64,000 bases of DNA from DATFVA01 sp963832355 (GTDB taxonomy: Bacteria; Bacteroidota; Ignavibacteria; Ignavibacteriales; Ignavibacteriaceae). Every line of letters starts with the position of its first letter. The first letter of the stretch is position 1. Under the pieces are notes generated by a model. It ran no database searches, was not told the origin of the DNA, and was given only the letters and a program-made list of their open reading frames with translations. Position numbers and translations under genes: made by a program. The stretch spans positions 186,001 through 250,000 of the forward strand of contig CAWHTX010000019.1 of assembly GCA_963832355.1 (NCBI GenBank), read 5' to 3'. This document shows, piece after piece, positions 18,895-26,683 of the stretch.

Positions 18895-18970
18895 AAGGCA
18901 TCCTTTCTGCAAATTAAATTATATTAATTGAAATCATCTAATTAATAAATAAAACAGTAAAGGATGCCTT
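18895..18970 (+). promoter_or_regulatory. Inverted repeat that can hide the transposase ribosome-binding site
   Basis: AAGGCATCCTTT and AAAGGATGCCTT are perfect 12-base complements separated by 52 bases, and CTG/CAG extends the stem past one unpaired base. The right arm contains the AAAGGA Shine-Dalgarno sequence just before the transposase ATG. Transcripts entering from outside would carry both arms and fold, blocking translation. Confidence 0.65.
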
Positions 18971-18971
18971 T

Positions 18972-20045
18972 ATGGAAAAGAAAAATAACAAACTGGATTT
19001 TACAAATCAATCAGTATTTGTGGGGATGGATGTTCACAAGAAGCGATGGTCAGTAACAATAAATCTTAACGGGCAGCAAATAAAAACATTTAGTATGAAC
19101 CCAAATCCGGAAGAACTAAACAGGTATCTAAGAAAAAACTATCCCGGCGGCCAATACCGCAGTGTTTATGAGGCAGGATTTTGTGGTTACTGGATAGACC
19201 GGCAGTTGCAATCAATGGATATTGAAAACATCGTGGTCAACCCTGGTGACGTACCAACCAGCAACAAAGAAAAGTCAAGAAAAACAGACAGGGTAGACTC
19301 CCGAAAACTAGCTAGAGAACTATCAGCGGATAACCTGACAGGCATATATGTTCCCACTAAAGAGCAGGAGGCAGCAAGAACATTAAGCAGGCTAAGGGGA
19401 CAGTTAACAAAAGATCAGGCGAGAGTCAAAAATAGAATTAAATCCCTCTTAAGCTTTATAGGTGTTCAGATGCCTGAGAATATCGAATTAAAATATTGGA
19501 GCGGAATGTTTATTAATTATTTGCACAGTCTGAATTTTGAACAGAAGGAGATAAAACAGACGTTAGAAGAGCATCTTAAAGAACTCTCAGCATTGAGAGA
19601 ACAGTTGAGTAATGTAGTCAACCTGTTAAGGAATATGATAAATCAGGATGAGGTAAAGCGAAAGACAATTGCTCAACTGATGACAATCCCGGGGATTGGT
19701 TTTATAACAGCGGTAAGTCTTTATACAGAATTAATGGATATAAACAGATTTAGAAGTTTTGATCATTTAAGCAGCTATGTAGGATTAGCTCCCTCAACAT
19801 ATTCATCAGGAGAGAAAGATCTGGTCATTGGGCTTTCCCAGAGGCAAAACACAACTCTGAGGAATATGTTGATAGAGGCCAGCTGGGTAGCAGCAAGAAT
19901 GGACCCGGTTTTGACAATGACATTCGGAAGATTAACCAGACGAATGAAGAAACAGGAAGCAATAATCAGAATAGCGAAAAAATTACTTAAGCGAATAATG
20001 CACGTATGGAAGCAAAAGGAAGATTACGTTTTTTCATTGGCCTAA
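18972..20045 (+). CDS. IS110-family transposase (DEDD recombinase)
   Basis: 357 residues with the two IS110 domains. The N-terminal RuvC-like DEDD domain shows GMDVHKKRW (first Asp, about 19), the YEAGFCGYW Glu (about 66), and KTDRVDSRKLA with the last two Asp (about 104-110). The C-terminal Transposase_20 domain shows LMTIPGIGFITAVSLYTEL (about 238), FDHLSSYVGLAPSTYSSGEK with the candidate catalytic Ser (about 271-278), and RRMKKQEAIIRIAKKLL. A coiled coil joins them. The gene appears intact. Known relatives recombine circular elements into RNA-specified targets. AAAGGA lies 7 bases before the ATG, within a hairpin arm. Confidence 0.96.
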   Translation: MEKKNNKLDFTNQSVFVGMDVHKKRWSVTINLNGQQIKTFSMNPNPEELNRYLRKNYPGGQYRSVYEAGFCGYWIDRQLQSMDIENIVVNPGDVPTSNKEKSRKTDRVDSRKLARELSADNLTGIYVPTKEQEAARTLSRLRGQLTKDQARVKNRIKSLLSFIGVQMPENIELKYWSGMFINYLHSLNFEQKEIKQTLEEHLKELSALREQLSNVVNLLRNMINQDEVKRKTIAQLMTIPGIGFITAVSLYTELMDINRFRSFDHLSSYVGLAPSTYSSGEKDLVIGLSQRQNTTLRNMLIEASWVAARMDPVLTMTFGRLTRRMKKQEAIIRIAKKLLKRIMHVWKQKEDYVFSLA

Positions 20046-20063
20046 TAAAACCGAATAAATAGT

Positions 20064-20250
20064 ATCCGGAGATCTTCTCTATAAAATTAGAACCAAGTAT
20101 CGACCGTTGTCCACCGCTTGCAAAGGAAAACTTTGTTCTGTGAAGTTTGCGGCGATACCTTTTATTTAATGTTTTATCTTGCGACTCCGTTAATGATTTT
20201 TGATTAACAGGATGATCGTTCATAACAGCTTGATTTATAGTAAAAGAATC
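20064..20250 (+). ncRNA. Candidate IS110 bridge RNA (seekRNA) with target and donor loops
   Basis: Two stem-internal-loop units follow the transposase. Unit 1: GTATCG/CGATAC plus CCG/CGG closes it, with an inner hairpin CAAAG-GAAAA-CTTTG; its internal loop has CCGCTT (5' strand) and TGTGAAG (3' strand). CCGCTT is the complement of AAGCGG and TGTGAAG is identical to array units, together specifying the GTGAAGCGG insertion site. Unit 2: CTTTTA/TAAAAG closes it, with an inner hairpin GTTAAT/ATTAAC; its loop has TTATCT, complementary to the left end AGATAA, and CATAACAG, identical to the right end. All four guides include the AG/CT core. The strand is assumed to be that of the transposase; exact ends are not determined. 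Confidence 0.75.
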
Positions 20251-20331
20251 TCCAGACAGAACATAAAAAGGTAAAAAATATTACGGAGAGGATGAACTTT
20301 TATTAATACCCCTTGAAATTTAACATAACAG

Positions 20332-20430
20332 CGGAGGTGAAGCGGAGGTGGAGCGGTTGTGAAGCGTATGTGAGTCGGATAAGGGCAGGGTTAAGACCGG
20401 ATGCGAAAGGGGACTAACTGTTGAAGATCT
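20332..20430. repeat. Right part of the 11-bp degenerate direct-repeat array
   Basis: Nine consecutive 11-base units: CGGAGGTGAAG, CGGAGGTGGAG, CGGTTGTGAAG, CGTATGTGAGT, CGGATAAGGGC, AGGGTTAAGAC, CGGATGCGAAA, GGGGACTAACT and GTTGAAGATCT, decaying to the right. The period is exact while bases vary. It ends about 20 bases before the 3' end of the metallopeptidase gene. Confidence 0.75.
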
Positions 20431-20451
20431 GGCAGAAAATTTACCTGTAAC

Positions 20452-21135
20452 TCAGGGGTGAGATTTGAGCTCGCGTTTTAATTCTTTATAGTTTGGGACG
20501 ATCGACTCTACGAGTTTCCAGAACTTCTTCGAATGGTTCATCTGTTTTGTATGACAGAGTTCATGTATGATTACATAATTGATTACACGGGGACTGTATT
20601 TCATCAATTTGTAATTAAGCGATATATTCCCTGAAGTCGAGCAGCTCCCCCACCTTGTTTTCTGACTTCTTATAGAAATACGTTTACAGGTAAAACCATA
20701 TTGTTCGGCAAGCATTCCTGTTCTTTCAGGCAGGTATTTCTTAGCGCGGTGTCTGAGCCAGGTGTTATAAATTGCTTCAATAGTTTCTGAAGAGCCCGAA
20801 GGACTTTCAATTACCAAAGATCCACTGTTAAAACTCACCTTATGTTTTTCAAGAAATAGATCAAACGTCTGTTTTATCTCAATCCTGTTTCCAAGGAAGC
20901 TGAATTCCTCATTAACCGGAATTGTATTAAGATGTTTAAATATCCAGTCCTTCTTTTTATAGATGAACTTCTCGGCATCTTCAGATTTGCATCGCCGGGG
21001 GATAATCACTTCGAGTCCTGTGGATGGATTTATCTGCAGTCTCAGGTATTTTGCTTTTTGACTGTATCTTACGCGGTAGGTCAGCTCGGTATCGTCTATA
21101 TACAGCTTAGCATAGCTAACCTTTTTCTTATTCAT
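20452..21135 (-). CDS. YgjP/SprT-like (DUF45) zinc metallopeptidase
   Basis: 227 residues typical of the DUF45/YgjP group. The zinc site is HELCHTKQMNHSKKFWKLVE: HExxH with the third His four residues on (about 195-206). Upstream RSQKTRWGSCSTSGNISLNYKL is the conserved family block, and the N-terminus is the beta-rich YgjP part. No signal peptide, so it is cytoplasmic; the substrate is unknown. GGAG precedes the ATG. It begins 20 bases after the cysS stop on the same strand, so the two may be co-transcribed. Confidence 0.88.
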   Translation of the reverse strand: MNKKKVSYAKLYIDDTELTYRVRYSQKAKYLRLQINPSTGLEVIIPRRCKSEDAEKFIYKKKDWIFKHLNTIPVNEEFSFLGNRIEIKQTFDLFLEKHKVSFNSGSLVIESPSGSSETIEAIYNTWLRHRAKKYLPERTGMLAEQYGFTCKRISIRSQKTRWGSCSTSGNISLNYKLMKYSPRVINYVIIHELCHTKQMNHSKKFWKLVESIVPNYKELKRELKSHP

Positions 21136-21155
21136 TCAGCTCCGGATCCTGACTA

Positions 21156-22565
21156 TTAGTTAATCTTTTTATACGTTGTCTTATCTTTGCTGTCCTGCAG
21201 CTGTATACCGAGATCTTTAAGTTCATCCCTGATTGAATCGGCGAGTTTAAAGTTCTTATCGTTCTTCGCTTCCTGGCGTATTTTTATCAGAAGTTCTATA
21301 AGCTCACCTTCAAGCTTACCGTCGCTTTCCGTTTTCCCGGCTTCAAAATCAACAATGCCCAGCACATTAACAGCTGTTTTTTGAAGAAATTCCTTCACCC
21401 GGGTATAGAAGTCTATACTGATGTTTTCGTTTTCGGCAATAATCCGGTTTACCTCCCTGGTAAAATCAAATATTACCGCAACGGCCTGGGGCGTATTGAA
21501 ATCATCATCCATTGCTTCTTCAAAAGTCTTAAAGTACTTATTGAAATCGAACACAGGGTTATTTTTTCCTTCGGACGAACTTATTTCCAGATTAATTTTA
21601 TCTCTGAGATTATTAAGCTTTTCCAGTCCCTTCTGTGCACCGGCCAGCAGCTCTTCGGTAAAATTAAGCGGACCGCCGTAATGAGCCTGGGTATATAAAA
21701 GTCTTAAAGCCTCCGCCGGGTACTTATCAAGCACATCGCGCGCGGTAAAGAAATTACCAAGCGACTTCGACATTTTCTCTTCATTTATATTAAGGAAGCC
21801 GAAATGGATCCAGTAGTTAACGAACTTCGTTCCATTTGCACCTTCGCTCTGTGCAATCTCGTTTTCGTGGTGAGGAAAAATAAGATCATTTCCTCCCGCG
21901 TGAATATCAAAATTATCGCCGAGGTGTTTGCAGCTCATTGCAGAGCATTCAATATGCCAGCCGGGACGCCCGTTACCCCAGGGACTTTCCCAGTAAGGCT
22001 CACCTTCCTTAGCCTTTTTCCACAAAGAAAAATCCAGGGGATTCTTTTTTTCTTCATTAATCTCAATTCTCGCACCCGACTCAAGCTCGTCGGTTTTTTT
22101 ACCGCTTAGTTTGCCATATCCTTTGAACTTCGAAACATCATAAAAAACGTTACCATTCACATTATATGCAATTCCCTTATCCTCAAGCTTTTTGATCATT
22201 GAAATAATATCGTTCATATGAGCAGTAGCTTTAGGGTATATATCGGCCCGCATAATTTTGAGCCTGTCGATATCCTCAAAGAAGGAATTGATGTACTGTT
22301 CGGCCACCTGGGACGCATTCTTCTTCTGCTCGTTCGATTTTTTAATGATCTTATCATCAACATCGGTCAGGTTCATTGCGTATAAAACCTTAAAGCCTTT
22401 ATAAAGCAGGTATTTCCGGATAACGTCTGCCATAACAAAAGACCGTGCATTTCCGATATGGAAATAGTCGTATACTGTGGGTCCGCACACGTACATTCTG
22501 ACGTTTGGCGGATCAATCGGTTTAAATTCTTCCTTTTTCTTAGTAAGAGTGTTATAAATCTGCAT
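21156..22565 (-). CDS. cysS: Cysteinyl-tRNA synthetase
   Basis: 469 residues, full length for CysRS. It shows the class I signatures YFHIGNARSF (HIGH, about 36) and KMSKSLGN (about 268), the zinc ligands in MYVCGPTVYD (first Cys), HIECSAMSCKHLG, and GGNDLIFPHHENEIAQSEG. It charges tRNA-Cys in the cytoplasm. The Shine-Dalgarno before the ATG is weak. The gap to the divergent lipoprotein gene holds two palindromes that could be regulatory. Confidence 0.97.
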   Translation of the reverse strand: MQIYNTLTKKKEEFKPIDPPNVRMYVCGPTVYDYFHIGNARSFVMADVIRKYLLYKGFKVLYAMNLTDVDDKIIKKSNEQKKNASQVAEQYINSFFEDIDRLKIMRADIYPKATAHMNDIISMIKKLEDKGIAYNVNGNVFYDVSKFKGYGKLSGKKTDELESGARIEINEEKKNPLDFSLWKKAKEGEPYWESPWGNGRPGWHIECSAMSCKHLGDNFDIHAGGNDLIFPHHENEIAQSEGANGTKFVNYWIHFGFLNINEEKMSKSLGNFFTARDVLDKYPAEALRLLYTQAHYGGPLNFTEELLAGAQKGLEKLNNLRDKINLEISSSEGKNNPVFDFNKYFKTFEEAMDDDFNTPQAVAVIFDFTREVNRIIAENENISIDFYTRVKEFLQKTAVNVLGIVDFEAGKTESDGKLEGELIELLIKIRQEAKNDKNFKLADSIRDELKDLGIQLQDSKDKTTYKKIN

Positions 22566-22671
22566 GTCTCTTTTCTTTATAAATAGCTTATCAAAAGATA
22601 ACCATTTTATAAAACAAAATTAAAAAGTCAATTACCCCCAATATTGTGATGCACAAAACGATCATTTATTT

Positions 22672-22709
22672 CAGTGAGTCACTGTTATTTCAATAATTAA
22701 ACAATTATT
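22672..22709. promoter_or_regulatory. Two adjacent palindromes in a divergent promoter region
   Basis: CAGTGAGTCACTG is a perfect odd palindrome; seven bases on, AATAATT and AATTATT form a second dyad with a 4-base loop. Both lie between the divergent cysS and lipoprotein genes and fit operators or promoter-proximal protein sites. No regulator is suggested. Confidence 0.35.
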
Positions 22710-22744
22710 TTATGGTAAGTTCATAAAAAATTCAAAGGGTGTTT

Positions 22745-23476
22745 ATGGGCAAAAAATATTTACCTCTGCTTTTTTCCTTCCTCTTTATATCCTGTTCGGG
22801 AATCAGCTATAACGAATACCAGGATGCTGAAACACTCGGTGGAGGCAATGCAGCCCTTACTTTTGGATCTCTGCCTCCTGAAGGAAGGTTTCAGTTCCCC
22901 CTTTCCGAAAATACTGATGCGGGTATTTCAGTTTGGAGCTATAATATTTTCAATCCGAAGCATGAAGACAGGGATATCGGTGTAAAACTCAGTCTGAAAC
23001 ACAGGCTCACTGATAAGAATTCGAAATCTACCTGGTCATTAATAACAAATGTTTTCGGCTATAATGCCTCATATGGAATAACATCTTTTTTTGAGGCTCC
23101 TGGCACACTGGAGACAGATAAATATTCTGCGTTTGGAATTTCTCCTGGTATAATATTTTCCTACTTGATAAACAATAAACCAAAAAAATTTAATGATTAT
23201 TCTGTCAGCTTCTTTGAGAACCTGAAAAGTATTTACGCTGGTCTTAAGGTTAACTATCTTTATTCAAATGAGGAAAGTGTAAACACCTACGATTCCACGA
23301 AGAGTTCCTCTGTCAGGAATAAAGTATTTTTATACCCCTTCGTTGGACTCGTCATTGGAGAACAATTTCAGGAGTATTTCGAAATTGCTTATATGACTCA
23401 GAGTTCTGAAAAAAATAATAATTTCAAAACAGGTCTCTTTTTTACAGCAGGCCTGAAATACATTTTTGAATTCTGA
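22745..23476 (+). CDS. Lipoprotein of unknown function, probably beta-strand rich
   Basis: 243 residues from the chosen ATG; a GTG two codons earlier is possible but AAAGGG fits the ATG better. MGKKYLPLLFSFLFISC is a lipoprotein signal with lipobox FISC. The mature part is rich in aromatic/Gly beta-strands (FGSLPPEGRFQF, YAGLKVNYLYS, TAGLKYIFEF) and ends in an aromatic residue, suggesting a small outer-membrane barrel-like protein. No family recognised. It converges on the membrane-protein gene with 19 bases between stops. Confidence 0.7.
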   Translation: MGKKYLPLLFSFLFISCSGISYNEYQDAETLGGGNAALTFGSLPPEGRFQFPLSENTDAGISVWSYNIFNPKHEDRDIGVKLSLKHRLTDKNSKSTWSLITNVFGYNASYGITSFFEAPGTLETDKYSAFGISPGIIFSYLINNKPKKFNDYSVSFFENLKSIYAGLKVNYLYSNEESVNTYDSTKSSSVRNKVFLYPFVGLVIGEQFQEYFEIAYMTQSSEKNNNFKTGLFFTAGLKYIFEF

Positions 23477-23495
23477 CTCAACTCCTGCTTCTATT

Positions 23496-24371
23496 TTAAT
23501 TTACTTTTCTTTGATCTGCTACAACCAGTAGTCCAAGCATACCAAGATCGCCGTATAAAAGCGGGGCGAAAACAGGTGCAAATGCGAGCATCCGTTCCAT
23601 ACTCAGCTGCCCTGTTCCGGCAAGGTCTGCTGATAAATGAAAACCGAATCCCATCACTCCAACAACTATAGCCGCAATCATCGTCCAGAAGTATACAAAC
23701 TCATCTCTTTTGGTCCAGGTTTTTGATACTGCTATAGTAACCACAACAGCAGTGGCGAAAAGACCGAATACTATTGCTATCATCTTATATGGTGTATAGC
23801 CGTACTGAGCATGGTCAATTACTGAAGTTAATGCACTAGCTCCGAAGCCAAGTCCTACCAGCCAGAGGAAATGCTGGTTTCGCGATATAGGAGCATGGAA
23901 TGTCCCAAGTGCGGGAACCCTGAGCATTCCTTTTTTTCCTTCTACTTCTTCTGTTATTGCATATAGTCCCAACAGTGAAATACCTGCGAACGCCAGGGGC
24001 GCCAGCACGGGAGATCCAAAAACCACCCAGGTCCAGGTAAGACTTCCCAGCGGATTAAGTATTGCATTGAGGTGGAATGCCGTACCTAATACACCCACCA
24101 GTATTCCAATTGACATCAAGGTGATATGAGCAAGAGCCGCCCACTTTTTTGGTGACGGCTGGAATGAAATTATAAAGCAGGAAATAGCTCCGAACGGGAA
24201 ATAAAAAATAGGGATCCATTCATATACAGGTATAAAGTAATTTATGGAATGCGCCAGCGCTACATCCAGTCCTGTAAAGAAGAGATTAATTCCCACGAAT
24301 ATAAGGAGAAGCCGATTCTTCTCCATCGGAAGTCTGATATTTGCGAGGTGGAATATCTCAACATTATCCAT
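23496..24371 (-). CDS. Eight-helix membrane protein with internal duplication, partner of the octaheme cytochrome
   Basis: 291 residues with about eight transmembrane helices. The halves are related: GVLGTAFHLNAIL and PVLAPLAFAGISLLGL in the first recur as GVMGFGFHLSADL and PVFAPLLYGDLGMLGL in the second, each with a His in the same place. It starts 2 bases after the cytochrome stop, behind a strong GGAGGAG ribosome site lying in the end of that gene, so the two are translationally coupled. The conserved His pair hints at haem or quinone binding, with the protein acting as membrane electron donor, but the family is not recognised. Confidence 0.75.
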   Translation of the reverse strand: MDNVEIFHLANIRLPMEKNRLLLIFVGINLFFTGLDVALAHSINYFIPVYEWIPIFYFPFGAISCFIISFQPSPKKWAALAHITLMSIGILVGVLGTAFHLNAILNPLGSLTWTWVVFGSPVLAPLAFAGISLLGLYAITEEVEGKKGMLRVPALGTFHAPISRNQHFLWLVGLGFGASALTSVIDHAQYGYTPYKMIAIVFGLFATAVVVTIAVSKTWTKRDEFVYFWTMIAAIVVGVMGFGFHLSADLAGTGQLSMERMLAFAPVFAPLLYGDLGMLGLLVVADQRKVN

Positions 24372-24373
24372 GG

Positions 24374-25639
24374 CTATCTCCTCCCATGTTCTTTTCTAAG
24401 TCTCGCAGCATCTTCTTTCATTTTATTCAACTGACGCAGCAGAGGATAAGCACCATGCCACTGAACGAAATCAGGTCCCTGCATATAGGCTCCGAACTTT
24501 GCTGTTCTTCCGTCATAGTGCCACAAATCGAATGCATCAAAGCTTATCTGTGTTGCAAAAGGTTCGGAAGTGATTATACCGTCTTTGATAAGACCATTTA
24601 TTATATCTGTGGCTTCTTTAACTTTTTCATTAACGAATGCGGTTACACTATCGGCTTTGGTGTACAGATCATTCACAAATTCAGGTGAATGACAGTTTGT
24701 ACATATCGATTTCATGGCTTCCCTGCCGCTGACATAATTGGGCCTGTTTTTAGTTACAGCAGCAAATAAGAACTTAGAGAGTCTCTCCCCTACATCGTGA
24801 GTAGTTCCCTGCGTACCGAATCCGCTCATATGGCAGGTTGCACAGGTTGGTGCAGGCATATCTGCAGTTGTAAGCCGGCCGGGTTTCTGATCCCAGTTCC
24901 ATTTATCACCCTGCGTCTGGTACATTACACCGTGAGCTGATTCATTATAAATCTCAATCTGGGGATGATCGGGACCAAGATGGCACTGTCCGCATATCTC
25001 CGGTTTTCTTACCTGACCCAGAGAAAACTCATGCCGCAGGTGACATTTGTTGCAGTTGCCGATACTGCCGTCAGCATTAGGCTTACCTATAGAATGACAG
25101 CTCTGGCAGGCAAGAGGAGTAACCCTCGGTCCTTCAATATCAAATAATGAATTCCGTGTGGCAGTTATTATTCCGTTTGGACCACGGTTAGCTTCGGGAA
25201 TATTTTCATTTACCCACTTCTGCTGCTCGGCTGTAAAATCGGCAAACCCGTTAAGTGCCATCCAGGCCGGGGCACCGTGGCGGCTGTGATCGAACTGCCT
25301 TGTTTCAGCCGGGTGACATTTGCCGCACTGTTTTGGTGTAGGAGAATTGGTTATAAAGAATCCTTCATGTTCTTTGCCCATAGGATTATCGCGGTCAACC
25401 ACATGGCAGTCGACGCATTTTACTCCTGACCTCGCCATAGTACTTCTTGCAAACTGGTTTACAATATCGGGAGAAACTCTTTTGTGGCAGGTTGAACATT
25501 TATCGGCAAGGTTAACACTTACCTGCTTTGTACCGGGTTCACCCCCGGAAGGGAGCTGGGTAAAGATATAAATTATGAAAAGGATTATAACTGTGGTGAC
25601 AACACCAACTACTAATGTCTTTGGTATCCCGGAAGGCAT
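24374..25639 (-). CDS. Membrane-anchored octaheme c-type cytochrome, hydroxylamine-oxidoreductase-like
   Basis: 421 residues from the ATG after GAGGAG (a TTG eight codons upstream is less likely). One N-terminal helix (about 7-30) anchors it, leaving eight CxxCH haem sites: CSTCH, CVDCH, CGKCH, CQSCH, CNKCH, CGQCH, CATCH and CTNCH. CGQCHLGPDHPQIEIYNESAHG, APTCATCHMSG and the C-terminal YMQGPDFVQWHGAY match the HAO family, which oxidises hydroxylamine or hydrazine or, in relatives, reduces nitrite. I cannot tell from sequence alone whether the family's cross-linking Tyr is present, so direction is open. The adjacent eight-helix protein is the likely quinone link. Confidence 0.85.
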   Translation of the reverse strand: MPSGIPKTLVVGVVTTVIILFIIYIFTQLPSGGEPGTKQVSVNLADKCSTCHKRVSPDIVNQFARSTMARSGVKCVDCHVVDRDNPMGKEHEGFFITNSPTPKQCGKCHPAETRQFDHSRHGAPAWMALNGFADFTAEQQKWVNENIPEANRGPNGIITATRNSLFDIEGPRVTPLACQSCHSIGKPNADGSIGNCNKCHLRHEFSLGQVRKPEICGQCHLGPDHPQIEIYNESAHGVMYQTQGDKWNWDQKPGRLTTADMPAPTCATCHMSGFGTQGTTHDVGERLSKFLFAAVTKNRPNYVSGREAMKSICTNCHSPEFVNDLYTKADSVTAFVNEKVKEATDIINGLIKDGIITSEPFATQISFDAFDLWHYDGRTAKFGAYMQGPDFVQWHGAYPLLRQLNKMKEDAARLRKEHGRR

Positions 25640-25696
25640 AGTTTTCTCCTCTTTATTGTGCAAGAAATTAAAAAGCCGATAGTGAAGTTTAAGAGA

Positions 25697-26683
25697 TTAA
25701 AAATTTAATTTCAATTTTTCCAGAACAACAGTCATATCAGCGGGCAGTTCTGAATCATAACGCACAAATTCCTTTGTGTGGGGATGTACAAAGCCAAGAG
25801 TTTTGGCATGAAGTGCCTGGCGCGGAATAAGCTTCAACAGGTTTTCGACCCGGCTTTTAATTTTAGGAAGGGATGAGCCATAAACAATTTTGGTTCCACC
25901 ATAAGTTTCGTCACCGAAAACCGGGTGGTTAATCGCGGAGAGATGGACCCTTATCTGGTGAGTTCTTCCTGTCTTCAGGTTTAGTTTGAGAAGAGATAAA
26001 AACTCAAATTCCTCAATAACTTCATAAAATGTAAGAGCATTCTTTCCTTCAGTTTCAGATACAGCAAATTTTTTTCTGTCCGATTTGCTGCGGGCTATAT
26101 TATAAGAAATCTCTCCCTTTTTCTTCTTAAATATCCCCCAGACAATAGCCTGGTATTCACGTTCAATAGTATGTTTGGAGAATTGCTTTGCAAGCTGTGC
26201 GTGCGTCCAGTCGTCTTTTGCAACAACAAGGAGTCCGCTTGTATTTTTATCTATACGATGAACAATTCCCGGTCTTCCCGGCTCATTTACATTACTCAGT
26301 TTTGACGAGTGATGCAGAAGGGCATTAACGAGAGTACCTGTATAATTCGAATATGCCGGGTGAGCCACCATGCCGGCTGGTTTATTAACTACAAGCAGGT
26401 ATTCATCTTCAAAAACGATATCCAGTGAGATCTCTTCCGGTTCGGCTTTCTCGGGGCGGGGAGTGATCGGGTGGGATGCTTCAATTACATCTTCGGGCTG
26501 GACAAGATAGCTTGACTTCACTACCCTGCCGTTTACCCGTACTAATCCTGCTTCTATTAATTTCTGGACTTTAGAACGGGTGGCGTTTTCGATAGAATTT
26601 GATAGATAGAGATCGAGGCGTTCTTTCTTTTTTCCCGGCGGGACTTCAAAGCGGTATTTCTTTTCCCTGATCAGTTTCGCCAT
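25697..26683 (-). CDS. rluD: RluA-family 23S rRNA/tRNA pseudouridine synthase
   Basis: About 328 residues from the ATG at MAKLIREKK, which overlaps the tail of lspA by 38 bases; a longer frame begins 24 codons earlier but reads through that overlap. It has an S4 RNA-binding domain (about 14-75) and the RluA catalytic domain: GIVHRIDKNTSGLLVVAK with the catalytic Asp, LKTGRTHQIRVHLS and the family-typical HAKTLGFVHP end. RluD modifies helix 69 of 23S rRNA; which position this copy targets is not provable. It is last in the long yggS-to-rluD run, like ylyB in Bacillus. Confidence 0.9.
   Translation of the reverse strand: MAKLIREKKYRFEVPPGKKKERLDLYLSNSIENATRSKVQKLIEAGLVRVNGRVVKSSYLVQPEDVIEASHPITPRPEKAEPEEISLDIVFEDEYLLVVNKPAGMVAHPAYSNYTGTLVNALLHHSSKLSNVNEPGRPGIVHRIDKNTSGLLVVAKDDWTHAQLAKQFSKHTIEREYQAIVWGIFKKKKGEISYNIARSKSDRKKFAVSETEGKNALTFYEVIEEFEFLSLLKLNLKTGRTHQIRVHLSAINHPVFGDETYGGTKIVYGSSLPKIKSRVENLLKLIPRQALHAKTLGFVHPHTKEFVRYDSELPADMTVVLEKLKLNF

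Larger units (their letters stand above)
18873..20331 (+). mobile_element. IS110-family insertion sequence, about 1.46 kb, inserted in an 11-bp repeat array
   Basis: The element carries one transposase gene, a 99-base left non-coding end and a 286-base right non-coding tail with a candidate bridge RNA. Ends were placed by the flanking array: the left flank stops at GGTGAAG and the right flank resumes at AGCGGAGGTGAAG, so an AG dinucleotide sits at both junctions and removing one copy restores in-phase 11-bp units. There are no terminal inverted repeats and no longer target duplication, as expected for IS110 elements. Both ends also match segments of the tail RNA (CATAACAG at the right end; AGATAA at the left). 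Confidence 0.85.

Noticed and set aside
20332..20430. 11-bp array as a CRISPR or tRNA remnant
   Set aside because: Units are adjacent without spacers and are too short; no cloverleaf could be drawn.
24374..25639. Reading the cytochrome as an NrfA or tetrathionate-type octaheme protein
   Set aside because: There is no CxxCK haem site, and the CGQCHLGPDHPQ and GPDFVQWHGAY blocks fit the HAO family better.
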